Below, piece after piece: positions 37,636 to 47,378 of a stretch of DNA of 64,000 bases (positions are counted from its first letter, which is position 1; every line of letters starts with the position of its first letter). The notes beneath the pieces are model-generated. The model saw only the letters and a program-made list of their open reading frames with translations. It did no database searches and was not told the origin of the DNA. Both the position numbers and the translations under genes were made by a program. Source of the DNA: Gammaproteobacteria bacterium (GTDB taxonomy: Bacteria; Pseudomonadota; Gammaproteobacteria; Steroidobacterales; Steroidobacteraceae). The stretch spans positions 1 through 64,000 of the forward strand of contig JAJPKM010000003.1 in the NCBI GenBank assembly GCA_021323735.1. Direction: 5' to 3'.

Positions 37636-39591
37636 ATGAACCGCCTTTATTTATCGCTGCTGATCGCCGCTGCGCTCCTTTCGCCACCCGCCCATGGCTT
37701 CTCGCACATCGAGCGCGGCAATTTGACCTTCGAGAACATACCGGAGGCGCCTGCGGAGCTCACCGATAAATTGGATGGCTACTTGAATGCGCGCCAGGCG
37801 ACGCCGCTGGGCTGGTCGCCGCGCGGTCAGTTGCTGATTGCGACACGCTTCGGCGAAGTCGACCAGCTGCATCTGGTCGATCAGCCGGGCGGTGCCCGGC
37901 GTCAGCTGACATTCCTGCACGAACCCATCGTCGAAGCGGCGTTCTCGCCCGACCCGGCGCGCAATGCCTATGTCTATCTTAAGGACGAGGGCGGTAACGA
38001 AAACACCCAGCTCTACTACCAGCGGGTGGGCGAACCTAGGGCTACATTGCTGACGGACGGCAAGTCCCGCAACGGCGCGCCGCTGTGGTCGAACAGCGGG
38101 CGCGAAGTGGCCTTCTTCAGCACCGCGCGCGATGGGCGCAGCTACGACATCGACATCGTGGATCCGGAGTCGGGCAACCTGCCGCGCCTGGCCTTTACCG
38201 GCGATGCCGGCGGCGCGGCGTGGTCCGCGCTCGATTGGTCGCCGGATGATTCGAAGCTGCTGGTGCTGAAGGCGGTCTCCATCGGCGAAAGCTATCTGTA
38301 CGTGGTCGACTTGGCTTCCGGACAGAGGCGCGAGGTAGATGCTGGGACGGCAAAGGCGGGCGCTGCGGGCATTGCGGGCGCGAAGTTCACCCGCGACGGC
38401 CAGGGCGTGTACCTGATCTCCGATCGCGACGGCGAGTTCAAGCGACTGCGCTACGTCAATCTGTTCACGAACGAAAAGACCGTCCTGTCAGGACACATTC
38501 CCTGGGACATCGAGGAACTGGCCGTTTCGCGCGACGGGCACTACCTAGCCTATATCAGCAACGAGGCGGGTGCGGGTAAGCTGAACCTGCTGGACTTGCG
38601 CACGCACCAAGATCTTACGCCGCCGCGGCTCAAGGTACCGGGGATCATCGATTCCTTGAGTTTCGATGCGGAGGGCAATCGTCTCGCCTTCGGCTTCGCC
38701 GCGGCGAATCAGCCCAGGGACGCCTACGTACTCGATCTCGAGCAAAATCGCCTCGTTCCCTGGACGTCCAGTGAAGCCGGTCCGGTCGATCTCAGCAAAT
38801 TTGTCGCGCCCAGGCTTACCGAATTTCCGACCTTCGACCGCGTGGATGGCAAAGCCCGCCAGGTTCCGCTCTACGTCTACGAACCGGCGAGCCCGGGTCC
38901 GCACCCCGTGCTCGTCTCGCTGCACGGCGGTCCGGAGGCACAATTCCGCCCCGGCTTCGATCCCTGGATTCAATACGTGGTGAACGAGCTGGGCTTCGCG
39001 GTGGTCGCGCCCAATGTGCGCGGCTCCTCGGGTTACGGCAAGACTTACATGGCACTGGATAACGGCATGCTGCGCGAGGACGCGGTGAAAGACGTCGGCG
39101 CGCTGCTGGTGTGGATCGGCTTGCAGGGCAACTTCGATGCCAAGCATGTGGTAGTCGCCGGCGGCTCGTATGGGGGCTATTTGACTCTGGCGACGCTGGT
39201 CAACTACAGCGACCGTCTGCGCGGCGGCGTCGATGTCGCCGGTATCGGGGACTTCGTGAGCTTTCTGACCAACACGGCGCCCTACCGCCAAGCTCAGCGT
39301 CGCGCCGAATACGGCGATGAACGCGACCCGGGCATGCGGATATTCCTGCGACGCATTTCGCCCCTCACCAATGCAGAGCGGATTACCCGTCCGTTGCTGG
39401 TAGTTCACGGCAAGAACGATCCGCGCGTGCCGCTCTCCGAGGCGGAACAGCTGGTGAATAAACTACGCGGGAAGAACCGCGAGGTGTGGTACTTGCTGGC
39501 GGCGGACGAAGGCCACGGGTATCGGAAGAAGCCGAACCGAGACGCCTACTACGCCACGTTTGCGCAATTTCTCATGATGCTGCGCGAGTAG
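37636..39591 (+). CDS. S9-family prolyl oligopeptidase-like peptidase, secreted
   Basis: 651 residues with a Sec signal peptide (L-Y-L-S-L-L-I-A-A-A-L-L-S-P-P-A-H-G). Residues 50-400 form beta-propeller repeats (W-S-P-R-G, F-S-P-D-P, W-S-P-D-D). The C-terminal alpha/beta hydrolase has the nucleophile in G-G-S-Y-G-G near residue 511, Asp in H-G-K-N-D-P-R near 594 and His in D-E-G-H-G-Y near 627, an intact triad. AGGA precedes the ATG. It would cleave proline-containing or acylated peptides in the periplasm. It is divergent from the small acidic ORF, with only about 30 bases between starts. Confidence 0.93.
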   Translation: MNRLYLSLLIAAALLSPPAHGFSHIERGNLTFENIPEAPAELTDKLDGYLNARQATPLGWSPRGQLLIATRFGEVDQLHLVDQPGGARRQLTFLHEPIVEAAFSPDPARNAYVYLKDEGGNENTQLYYQRVGEPRATLLTDGKSRNGAPLWSNSGREVAFFSTARDGRSYDIDIVDPESGNLPRLAFTGDAGGAAWSALDWSPDDSKLLVLKAVSIGESYLYVVDLASGQRREVDAGTAKAGAAGIAGAKFTRDGQGVYLISDRDGEFKRLRYVNLFTNEKTVLSGHIPWDIEELAVSRDGHYLAYISNEAGAGKLNLLDLRTHQDLTPPRLKVPGIIDSLSFDAEGNRLAFGFAAANQPRDAYVLDLEQNRLVPWTSSEAGPVDLSKFVAPRLTEFPTFDRVDGKARQVPLYVYEPASPGPHPVLVSLHGGPEAQFRPGFDPWIQYVVNELGFAVVAPNVRGSSGYGKTYMALDNGMLREDAVKDVGALLVWIGLQGNFDAKHVVVAGGSYGGYLTLATLVNYSDRLRGGVDVAGIGDFVSFLTNTAPYRQAQRRAEYGDERDPGMRIFLRRISPLTNAERITRPLLVVHGKNDPRVPLSEAEQLVNKLRGKNREVWYLLAADEGHGYRKKPNRDAYYATFAQFLMMLRE

Positions 39592-39641
39592 GAGCGCGAC
39601 CGCGCGCCTGCCTAAAGTCCCATGGCAGCGCAGACAGCTCC

Positions 39642-39694
39642 TGGTAAGCCCTCCATCCATTCGCTTACCATCGGGGTCGCGCAAAGCCCGATGG
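39642..39694. terminator. two overlapping perfect hairpins between convergent genes
   Basis: TGGTAAGC (39642-39649) pairs with GCTTACCA (39663-39670), and CCATCGGG (39668-39675) pairs with CCCGATGG (39687-39694). Both stems are eight perfect pairs and share three bases, so they compete. They lie in the gap between the convergent S9 peptidase and cytochrome genes. There is no strong T-run after either stem, so factor-independent termination is only a suggestion. Confidence 0.5.
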
Positions 39695-39707
39695 AAAACT
39701 AGCTAGC

Positions 39708-40340
39708 TTACTTGCTGTCGGTGCTCGCCGTGGCCAATGGCGAGGGGTGTTCTGCGAAATACGCGGCGGCGATTTTGATGTCTTCGTCGCTGGTCAGCAG
39801 CTGCGCCATGCCGTCCATGACGACGTTCTTGCGCCGGCCGTTGCGATAAGCGGTTAGTGCCTGTTCGAGGTAATCCACGTGCTGTCCCGCCAGCACCGGC
39901 GGCTTAGGCACCAAGGGCGCCTCGACGCCGAGACCGTTCTCACCGTGACAGGCTATGCATGCCGCGACTTGCTTCGGCGCGTTGGCGGCGGCGGCGGCGC
40001 CGGGCTTCACGGCTTCCGTACCCTGCAGGTAGGCGGCGATGTCTTCGATATCCTGATCCGACAGCGACGCTGCCTGTGCGTGCATGGTGGCGTGCGGGCG
40101 GGTGCCGTCGCGATACTCCTGCAGCGCCGCGATCAGATAGGCGCCATTCTGATGGCGCAGTTTGGGTACGCTGTAGTCGGGATAGGCATTTTTGTAGTTG
40201 GCCACCCCGTGGCATCCGTAGCAGGTATAAAACTTCTTCTCGCCCTGCGCCGGATCGCCGGCCGCATGCGCCGCAACCGATAAACTCAAGGTAAGTGCTG
40301 CGCCTGCGAGCTTCGCACAGGGATTCAATCGAAAAGGCAT
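39708..40340 (-). CDS. di-haem cytochrome c4-like protein
   Basis: 210 residues with a signal peptide (A-L-T-L-S-L-S-V-A-A-H-A). Two haem c sites are present, C-Y-G-C-H near residue 39 and C-I-A-C-H near 133, in two homologous halves as in cytochrome c4. Axial methionines are probably in A-T-M-H-A and V-V-M-D-G-M. It would carry electrons in the periplasm to terminal oxidases or to the cytochrome c peroxidase encoded at 10.9-11.9 kb; the latter link is inference. Confidence 0.92.
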   Translation of the reverse strand: MPFRLNPCAKLAGAALTLSLSVAAHAAGDPAQGEKKFYTCYGCHGVANYKNAYPDYSVPKLRHQNGAYLIAALQEYRDGTRPHATMHAQAASLSDQDIEDIAAYLQGTEAVKPGAAAAANAPKQVAACIACHGENGLGVEAPLVPKPPVLAGQHVDYLEQALTAYRNGRRKNVVMDGMAQLLTSDEDIKIAAAYFAEHPSPLATASTDSK

Positions 40341-40457
40341 CTAGTTCTCCGAACCTTCTTGGGTTCCATAAAGTGCGCTGATGTTAAAGAGTGGGCGCCC
40401 AAATTGCCACTCGAGCAAGCGCGCTCCTTGAATTTGCCGGCACACCCACGACGCACG

Positions 40458-40943
40458 CTACAGAAGGTTCGCCAGATCCTGCAGCAGTCCTGGGTCGGTG
40501 GGCTTGGTTCCGGCCGGATACCGGGCATTCACCCGGCCGTCGCGGGCGATGAGGAATTTCTCGAAATTCCAGCCGATATCGCCGGGAAAGCCGTTTTCCG
40601 GGGCCGTCAGCCAGGCATACAGGGGATGGCGGCGGGCGCCGTTGACCTCGATTTTCTCCGACAGAGGAAAGCTCACGCCGAAATTGACCGAGCAGAAGCT
40701 TTGAATTTCCGCCGCGCTGCCCGGTTCCTGTGCACCGAATTGATTGCAGGGGAAACCGATGACCATGAAACCCTGCGATTTCAGCTCCCGATATAGATCC
40801 TCGAGACCCGCATATTGCGGCGTGTAGCCGCACTGGCTGGCGACATTCACCGCCAGCGTCACCTTGCCGCGCAAGGCATCCAGAATATTGGCTCTGCCAT
40901 CGAGCCCGGCCACGGGAAAGTCGTAAAAACTGTCGATGCTCAT
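40458..40943 (-). CDS. glutathione peroxidase family protein
   Basis: 161 residues. The peroxidatic cysteine is C38 in A-S-Q-C-G-Y-T. The F-P-C-N-Q-F-G-A-Q-E-P-G motif holds the catalytic Gln and a second Cys, and W-N-F-E-K-F-L completes the tetrad. Cys replaces Sec, and the second Cys suggests a thioredoxin-dependent mechanism as in bacterial homologues. It lies 19 bases downstream of mnmG and is probably co-transcribed. Confidence 0.95.
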   Translation of the reverse strand: MSIDSFYDFPVAGLDGRANILDALRGKVTLAVNVASQCGYTPQYAGLEDLYRELKSQGFMVIGFPCNQFGAQEPGSAAEIQSFCSVNFGVSFPLSEKIEVNGARRHPLYAWLTAPENGFPGDIGWNFEKFLIARDGRVNARYPAGTKPTDPGLLQDLANLL

Positions 40944-40962
40944 TGAGGTTGGCTCTTTAAAG

Positions 40963-42855
40963 CTACGCGGCGCGATCGCGCTTTTTCAGATGCACCAGCA
41001 GCAGCGACACCGCGGCCGGCGTTAACCCAGGAATCCGCGCCGCCTGTCCCAAGGTTTCTGGACGCACATCGCAAAGACGCTGGCGCGCCTCGTTCGACAA
41101 CCCACCGACTAAGGCGTAGTCGAGATCGGCGGGGAGGCGCAATTCTTCGTAGCGGTGCTGGCGGTCGATCTCATCGCTCTGACGCTTCAGATAGCCTGAG
41201 TACTTGGCCTGCACTTCTACCTGCAGCGGCACCTGGTCGCGCAGGCGTTCATCGCCCGACCAAGCGGCGTCGGCTGGCGCCACGCCGCGCAGATCCTCAT
41301 AGGATAACTCCGGCCGGCGCAGCAAGTCGAATGCGCGGCTCTCGCGTGACAGCCGTGCACCCAATTTGTCGAGCAACTCCGCGTCCACCTGGGCGGGATG
41401 CACCACCGTGCGCTCGAGCCGGTCGATCTCGGCATCGAGGATATCGCGTTTGCGCTGGAAAAATTCCCAGCGCCCATCATCGACCAACCCCAGCTCTCGA
41501 CCCTGCGGCGTGAGGCGCAGATCCGCATTGTCTTCGCGCAGAGATAGGCGATATTCGGCGCGGCTGGTGAACATGCGGTAGGGTTCGGTTGCACCGCGGG
41601 TGATCAAATCATCGACCAGTACTCCGATATAAGCTTGCTGGCGGGTCGGGCACCAAGGTTCGCGACCCTGCACTTGGCGTGCGGCGTTTGTGCCGGCGAG
41701 CAGTCCCTGCGCAGCCGCCTCCTCGTAGCCGGTGGTGCCGTTGATCTGCCCGGCGAAGTACAGGCCGGAGAGGAATTTGCTCTCCAGGCTCGACTTCAAA
41801 TCGCGCGGATCGAAGAAGTCATACTCGATGGCATATCCCGGCCGGGTGATGTGCGCGCGCTCGAAGCCTGCAATGCTGCGCACAAACTCGTACTGCACGT
41901 CGAATGGCAGGCTGGTCGAGATGCCATTGGGATAGATTTCGTGGGTATGAAGGCCCTCGGGCTCCACGAAGATCTGGTGCGATGACTTGTCGGCAAAGCG
42001 CACGACTTTGTCCTCGACCGAAGGGCAGTAGCGCGGTCCCACGCCCTCGATCACCCCCGTGAACAGCGGCGAGCGCGCCGTCGCGGCGCGGATGATGTCG
42101 TGGGTTCGCGCGTTGGTGGCCGTGATGTGGCAGGGCAGCTGGCGCGGATGTTCGGCGCGCGTACCCAAGTAGGAGAACACCGGCCGCGGATCATCGCTGT
42201 GCTGTTCGCGCAGCGCGGAGAAATCAATGCTGCGCCCGTCGATGCGCGGTGGCGTGCCGGTCTTCAGCCGGCCGACGCGCAGATTCAACTCACGCAGCCG
42301 CGAGGCCAGCCTGACCGAGGCGGGATCGCCGGCGCGGCCGCCGGCGTGGCTCTCGAGGCCCACATGGATCTTGCCGCCCAGGAAAGTACCCACGGTCAGC
42401 ACCACGGCGGACGCGCTGAATTCGATGCCGCTGGCGGTGACGACGCCGACGACACGATCGCCCTGCAGCACAAGGTCGGCCGCCTCCTGCTGGAACAAAC
42501 TCAAATTAGCTTGCGTCTCGAGCATGCGGCGAATCGCGCGCCGGTACAGCTGGCGATCCGCCTGCGCGCGCGTGGCTCGCACGGCGGGCCCCTTGCTGGC
42601 ATTCAAAGTGCGGAACTGGATTCCTGCCTGATCGGTGGCACGCGCCATCGCCCCGCCGAGCGCGTCGATTTCCTTCACCAAGTGGCCCTTGCCGATGCCG
42701 CCGATCGCCGGGTTGCAGCTCATTTGTCCCAACGTTTCGATATTGTGGGTGAGCAGCAGCGTGCGCAGCCCCATACGCGCCGCCGCCAGCGCGGCTTCGG
42801 TACCGGCGTGGCCGCCGCCGATCACGATCACTCCATATTCCTCTGCAAAACGCAT
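40963..42855 (-). CDS. mnmG: tRNA uridine-5-carboxymethylaminomethyl(34) synthesis enzyme MnmG
   Basis: 630 residues, normal length. With MnmE it modifies the wobble uridine of several tRNAs. The FAD motif G-G-G-H-A-G-T-E lies at 13-20. The conserved [12 protein letters not shown] and the C-terminal helical MnmE-binding domain (E-R-L-R-D-Q-V onward, ending L-L-L-V-H-L-K-K) are present. Its partner mnmE is at 49-50.4 kb. Confidence 0.98.
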   Translation of the reverse strand: MRFAEEYGVIVIGGGHAGTEAALAAARMGLRTLLLTHNIETLGQMSCNPAIGGIGKGHLVKEIDALGGAMARATDQAGIQFRTLNASKGPAVRATRAQADRQLYRRAIRRMLETQANLSLFQQEAADLVLQGDRVVGVVTASGIEFSASAVVLTVGTFLGGKIHVGLESHAGGRAGDPASVRLASRLRELNLRVGRLKTGTPPRIDGRSIDFSALREQHSDDPRPVFSYLGTRAEHPRQLPCHITATNARTHDIIRAATARSPLFTGVIEGVGPRYCPSVEDKVVRFADKSSHQIFVEPEGLHTHEIYPNGISTSLPFDVQYEFVRSIAGFERAHITRPGYAIEYDFFDPRDLKSSLESKFLSGLYFAGQINGTTGYEEAAAQGLLAGTNAARQVQGREPWCPTRQQAYIGVLVDDLITRGATEPYRMFTSRAEYRLSLREDNADLRLTPQGRELGLVDDGRWEFFQRKRDILDAEIDRLERTVVHPAQVDAELLDKLGARLSRESRAFDLLRRPELSYEDLRGVAPADAAWSGDERLRDQVPLQVEVQAKYSGYLKRQSDEIDRQHRYEELRLPADLDYALVGGLSNEARQRLCDVRPETLGQAARIPGLTPAAVSLLLVHLKKRDRAA

Positions 42856-42956
42856 GACGCTGAATCTACTCGATTTTTAGGCTGGGCGCGTACTCTAATC
42901 CCCTGCCGGAAAAAGCACCAGGCACCCGTGGAGGCGGCGCAGGTATAGTTCGCGGT

Positions 42957-43400
42957 GTGACCATCCGACCCGCCACTCCCGCCGAGCGCGACACCCTTGA
43001 GGCGTTGCAGCTTCGTGCCTCGCTCGGCAATGAAGGCGACCGTGAGGCCTTGCTGCGGCATCCGGACGCCATCGAGGTGCCGATGGAGCAGATCAGGGCC
43101 GGGGGCGTGTTCGTACTGGAGCAGGATGGTGCCGTCGTGGGTTTTTCGGCGATCGCGACGCGCGCGGACGGCGACACGGAGCTCGATGCGCTGTTCGTCG
43201 AGCCCGCCACCCAGCGCCGGGGCGTGGGCAAACGCTTGGTGGAACATTGCGCTAAAGTCGCGCGCTCGAAGGGATCGAGCTGCCTGCACGTGGTCGGCAA
43301 TCCGCACGCGGAACGCTTCTATCTCGCCTGCGGTTTCAGCATCGTCGGCAGTTTCAACACTCGATTCGGGCCGGGCCTGTTGATGCGATTGGCGCTGTAG
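42957..43400 (+). CDS. GNAT family N-acetyltransferase
   Basis: 147 residues starting with GTG. Motif A is visible as Q-R-R-G-V-G-K-R-L-V-E-H (acetyl-CoA pyrophosphate loop), and the C-terminal N-P-H-A-E-R-F-Y-L-A-C-G-F motif follows. It is divergent from mnmG with 101 bases between starts. Substrate unknown. Confidence 0.9.
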   Translation: MTIRPATPAERDTLEALQLRASLGNEGDREALLRHPDAIEVPMEQIRAGGVFVLEQDGAVVGFSAIATRADGDTELDALFVEPATQRRGVGKRLVEHCAKVARSKGSSCLHVVGNPHAERFYLACGFSIVGSFNTRFGPGLLMRLAL

Positions 43401-43497
43401 CCGGGGACTACTCATTCATGACGAAGTCCGGCCTTCCGCAAGCTGTTCCGTTGTTCAGGAATTGTTCAAGCCGTGCGGTCCTTAGCGGCCCCGAAAA

Positions 43498-45021
43498 TCA
43501 CTCCACGTTGACGGGAATGCCGGCGAACTTTCCCGCCCATTGCTTCGGCCCGGTCTCGTGCACCGATTCGCCGCTGGCACTCACGGCCACGGTGACCGGC
43601 ATGTCCTTGACGTCGAATTCGTACACGGCTTCCATGCCGAGTTCCGGGAAAGCCACGACGCGGCTGCCGCGAATGGCATTCGACACCAGGAACGCGGCTC
43701 CGCCCACGGCAATCAAGTAGGCAGAGCGATGCCGCGCGATGGATGCGACGGTCTCCGGCCCGCGCTCCGCCTTGCCCACCATCGCCAAGAGTCCCGACTT
43801 GCCCAGCATGGTGTCGGTAAATCTATCCATGCGATTGGCGGTGGTCGGACCCGCCGGCCCCACGACTTCGGTGCCCACCGGATCGACGGGGCCGACGTAG
43901 TAGATCACGCGGCCGGTGAAATCCAACCCGTCGGGCAGGGGTTTGCCGGCCTCGAGTAGGGCGCAGATACGCTTGTGAGCGGCGTCGCGCCCGGTCAAGA
44001 GCTTGCCGGACAGCAGCAGCCGTTCACCCGGCTTCCAGGTCGCGATGTCGTTTTGAGTCAGGCCGTCGAGCGCCACCCGGCGCGCACCGGCATCCGCGGT
44101 CCATTGGACCTTGGGCCAGAGATCCAAGTCCGGCGGCGTCAGCACCGCAGGCCCCGAGCCGTCGAGCGTGAAATGAATGTGACGCGTGGCGGCGCAATTC
44201 GGAATCACGGCCACCGGCAGGGATGCCGCATGGGTCGGGTAGTCCAAGATCTTGACGTCCAGCACCGTGGTCAGGCCGCCCAGGCCTTGGGCGCCGATGC
44301 CGAGCGCGTTGACTCGCCGGTATATTTCCAGCCGCAGCTCTTCCAATGGCGACTTGGGTCCGCGCGCAATCAGGTCGGCGATGTCGATGGGCTCCATGAG
44401 CGATTTCTTCGCCAGCAGCATGGCCTTCTCGGCGCTGCCGCCGATTCCTACGCCCAGCATGCCGGGCGGACACCAACCCGCTCCCATCTCCGGCACCATG
44501 TCGAGCACCCAGTCGGCGACCGAGTCGGAAGGGTTCAGCATCGCGAACAGGGATTTGTTTTCGGAGCCGCCGCCCTTGGCGGCCACGGTGATTTCCACGT
44601 GATCTCCCGTGACCATTTCGGTGTGGATCACCGCCGGCGTGTTGTCCTTGGTGTTACCGCGCTTGAAGGCGGGATCCGCCACGATCGAGGCGCGCAGTTT
44701 GTTTTCCGGGTTGAGGTACGCACGGCGCACCCCTTCATTAATCATCGATTCCAGATCCAGCCTCGCATCCCATGACACACCCATGCCCACCTTGACGAAC
44801 ACCACGACGATGCCCGTGTCCTGGCAGATCGGGCGATGGCCCTCCGCGCACATGCGCGAATTGGTGAGGATCTGCGCGATGGCGTCGCGCGCCGACGGGC
44901 TTTGTTCGACGGCGTACGCACGTCCCATGGCGCGGATGAAATCCGGCGTGTGGTAGTAAGAAATGTACTGCAGGGCGTCGGCAACGCTCGCAATCACATC
45001 GGCTTCGCGGATGATGGTCAT
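43498..45021 (-). CDS. fumA: class I (iron-sulfur) fumarate hydratase
   Basis: 507 residues, a single chain with the alpha-type N-terminal and beta-type C-terminal domains fused. It hydrates fumarate to malate in the TCA cycle. The 4Fe-4S cluster ligands are probably the cysteines in I-C-Q-D-T-G, P-N-C-A-A-T-R-H and K-R-I-C-A-L-L. The C-terminal G-P-T-T-A-N-R-M-D segment is typical. ATG 45021 (M-T-I-I-R-E-A-D) is chosen because homologues begin there; the longer frame to 45144 is non-conserved. Class I fumarases are oxygen-sensitive, which fits the local peroxide-defence genes only loosely. Confidence 0.95.
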   Translation of the reverse strand: MTIIREADVIASVADALQYISYYHTPDFIRAMGRAYAVEQSPSARDAIAQILTNSRMCAEGHRPICQDTGIVVVFVKVGMGVSWDARLDLESMINEGVRRAYLNPENKLRASIVADPAFKRGNTKDNTPAVIHTEMVTGDHVEITVAAKGGGSENKSLFAMLNPSDSVADWVLDMVPEMGAGWCPPGMLGVGIGGSAEKAMLLAKKSLMEPIDIADLIARGPKSPLEELRLEIYRRVNALGIGAQGLGGLTTVLDVKILDYPTHAASLPVAVIPNCAATRHIHFTLDGSGPAVLTPPDLDLWPKVQWTADAGARRVALDGLTQNDIATWKPGERLLLSGKLLTGRDAAHKRICALLEAGKPLPDGLDFTGRVIYYVGPVDPVGTEVVGPAGPTTANRMDRFTDTMLGKSGLLAMVGKAERGPETVASIARHRSAYLIAVGGAAFLVSNAIRGSRVVAFPELGMEAVYEFDVKDMPVTVAVSASGESVHETGPKQWAGKFAGIPVNVE

Positions 45022-45174
45022 GGCAACTATGGTAATGGCCAACTGTGCCGCAAATCTATCAAGTTGTGGCCAGCCGTGGGTAGCGAATCCCATACAATCG
45101 TCGGCAGCCTGTCTGAATGTTCCCGTGACCGCGAGAGAGAACACTTAAGGATAGGCGCCTATGTTGGAGGTGGC

Positions 45175-46650
45175 ATGCGGCAGTTGCGACGGGCGTTGGT
45201 GTGGGCTGGCGTGGGTTTGTGCGTGGCATGGTCGCGCCTTGGCGCGGCGGAGGCTGCGCTGCTGCCGCTGACGGAGTGCCGGCTCGAACACCCGCTCAAG
45301 TTGACTTCCGTCGCAGCGCGCTGCGGCTCGCTGCGCGTGCCGGAAGATCGCGACCATCCGCGGGATGGATCCATTGAACTCAACGTGGCGGTGGTGCCGG
45401 CGCTGAATCGACGCAGCACGGGCGCACCCATGTTCCTGCTGGCAGGCGGTCCGGGGCAAAGCGCGCGGCAGGTCTACGTGTCCTTGAACAGCGCGTTTGC
45501 CCGGATCAACCGCAATCACGCCATCGTGCTGTTGGACCAGCGCGGCACGGGAGCCTCGAGTCCGCAGTTCTGCGAGTATCCGGAGGAATGGCAGCAACCC
45601 GCGGATCCGATGCCGGCGCTGCGCAAGGCGACCGCCGACTGTCTTGCCAAGCTCACGCCGCGGGTGCGCTTCTATACCACCAGCGTTGCGGTTCAAGACC
45701 TGGATGAGGTGCGGTCGGCCTTGGGTTTTGCGCAGATCGACTTGTACGGTGCCTCGTATGGCACGCGAGTCGCGGAGCACTACATGCGCCGCCACCCGGA
45801 CAGGGTGCACGCCGTCATCCTGGACGGCGTGACGTACCCGGAGCAGGTGATCGGTGTCGAGACGCCGCAGGACGGTGAGCAGGCGTTGAATCTCATCGTC
45901 GCACGTTGCCGCATGGCCGCCGATTGCGCCGCGGCGTATCCCGACCTGCAGCAGGACCTGGAGTCTTTGCTGCGCCAATTCGGTCCGCAAAAAGTCATGG
46001 CGACGATCGATGACCCGAACAGCGGGCTGCCGATCGAGATCGAGTTCAGCCATAAAGTCCTCGGGATGGCGTTGAGGTTTTTGTCCTACAGCGCCATACA
46101 GGCATCTTTGCTGCCGGCACTCATTCATCAGGCCGCGCACGGCAAGCTGCGGCCCATGACCTCGCAGGCCATCATGAACGCGCGGCAGATCGGCGATCAG
46201 CTGGCCAACGGCATGCAGTACAGCGTCATTTGCAGCGAGGATGAGCCCTTTTTCGCGGCCGCCGGTATCGACCGCGCCGCGATGGCAAAGACCTACCAAG
46301 GCACGGAGCTCGTGGATGCCCTGCATGAAATTTGCAAACTCTGGCCGCGCGGTCCGGTGGATGCGGATCTGCATGCGCCCTTGCACAGCGACATCCCGAC
46401 GCTGTTGTTGTCCGGCGAGGCGGATCCGGTAACCCCACCCGCCGATGCCGAGCGCGTGGCCACGGGCCTGACTCACCATCGCCACTTGATCTTGAAAGGC
46501 GAAGGCCACGGTCAATTGGGCACCGGGTGCGTGCCCAAGCTCATGGCGGATTTTCTCGACAGCGCGGCGCCCGAGGCGCTCGATGCCGCCTGCCTCGAAC
46601 AGCATAGCCCAGAACCCTTTTTCTTGAGCATGACGGGACCTGCGCCATGA
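45175..46650 (+). CDS. secreted alpha/beta hydrolase, TAP-like (S33) peptidase
   Basis: 491 residues with a signal peptide (L-R-R-A-L-V-W-A-G-V-G-L-C-V-A). The nucleophile elbow is G-A-S-Y-G near residue 194, the acid is in G-E-A-D-P-V-T-P near 416 and the His in G-E-G-H-G-Q near 443. L-D-Q-R-G-T-G is the oxyanion-side motif of proline-iminopeptidase relatives, and the C-terminal part resembles the TAP-like domain of tripeptidyl aminopeptidases. GGAGG precedes the ATG. The stop overlaps the next start (ATGA, 46647-46650), coupling it to an ABC exporter. Related hydrolase-NatAB clusters occur in other proteobacteria. Confidence 0.9.
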   Translation: MRQLRRALVWAGVGLCVAWSRLGAAEAALLPLTECRLEHPLKLTSVAARCGSLRVPEDRDHPRDGSIELNVAVVPALNRRSTGAPMFLLAGGPGQSARQVYVSLNSAFARINRNHAIVLLDQRGTGASSPQFCEYPEEWQQPADPMPALRKATADCLAKLTPRVRFYTTSVAVQDLDEVRSALGFAQIDLYGASYGTRVAEHYMRRHPDRVHAVILDGVTYPEQVIGVETPQDGEQALNLIVARCRMAADCAAAYPDLQQDLESLLRQFGPQKVMATIDDPNSGLPIEIEFSHKVLGMALRFLSYSAIQASLLPALIHQAAHGKLRPMTSQAIMNARQIGDQLANGMQYSVICSEDEPFFAAAGIDRAAMAKTYQGTELVDALHEICKLWPRGPVDADLHAPLHSDIPTLLLSGEADPVTPPADAERVATGLTHHRHLILKGEGHGQLGTGCVPKLMADFLDSAAPEALDAACLEQHSPEPFFLSMTGPAP

Positions 46651-47378
46651 TCGAGGCCACCGGTTTGAGCAAGCGCTTCGGCAGCATCGAGGCCGCCAAG
46701 GACGTGTCCTTCGTGGCGCGCGACGGCGAGATCACCGGAATGCTGGGCGCCAATGGCGCCGGCAAGTCGACCTGTCTGCGCATGCTGTACGGGGTGTTGA
46801 CGCCGGACGGCGGCAAGGCCTGTATCGACGGCATCGACATACGCGGCGAAACCTCCAAGGCACGCGCTCACTTGGGTGTGCTGCCGCACGCCGCCGGGCT
46901 GTACAACAATCTGACCGCCCGAGAGAACATCCAGTATTTCGGTTCGCTGCATGGCATGAGCGCGCAGCAACTCAACTCGCGCACCGCGGAGTTGTCGCAG
47001 GCCTTGGGCATGGAAGCCTTCATGGAACGGCGCGCGAAAGGCTTTTCTCAGGGGCAGCGCATCAAGGTGGCGCTGGCGCGTGCCCTGGTCCACGACCCGG
47101 GCAATGTCGTGCTCGACGAACCCACCAACGGGCTCGACGTGATGGCAATACGCAATTTGCGCGACATGCTGCTGGCCTTGAAGCAAGAAGGGCGTTGCGT
47201 GCTGTTCTCCTCGCATGTGATGCAGGAAGTGGCGGCGCTGTGCGATCGTGTGGTCATCATCGGCCACGGCCGGGTGTTGGCGGACGCCACGGTGCAGGAG
47301 ATCCGCGAGCGCAGCGGCGCAGCGACATTGGAGGAGGCCTTTCTGCAGGTGCTCGGCGATCCGGAAGGCGTTAGCTGA
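46647..47378 (+). CDS. NatA-like ABC transporter ATP-binding protein
   Basis: 243 residues. It has Walker A G-A-N-G-A-G-K-S-T near residue 34, a variant signature F-S-Q-G-Q-R-I-K-V (SQGQ instead of SGGQ, common in the NatA/CcmA-like group), Walker B V-V-L-D-E-P-T-N-G-L-D and switch His in S-S-H-V-M-Q-E. The ATG overlaps the hydrolase stop and its own stop overlaps the permease start. It probably energises sodium or small-molecule export with the next gene. Confidence 0.93.
   Translation: MIEATGLSKRFGSIEAAKDVSFVARDGEITGMLGANGAGKSTCLRMLYGVLTPDGGKACIDGIDIRGETSKARAHLGVLPHAAGLYNNLTARENIQYFGSLHGMSAQQLNSRTAELSQALGMEAFMERRAKGFSQGQRIKVALARALVHDPGNVVLDEPTNGLDVMAIRNLRDMLLALKQEGRCVLFSSHVMQEVAALCDRVVIIGHGRVLADATVQEIRERSGAATLEEAFLQVLGDPEGVS

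Noticed and set aside
45145-46605. 486-residue minus-strand ORF antisense to the TAP-like hydrolase
   Set aside because: Low-complexity Arg/His/Ala-rich product typical of antisense frames; the sense strand has an intact catalytic triad and signal peptide.
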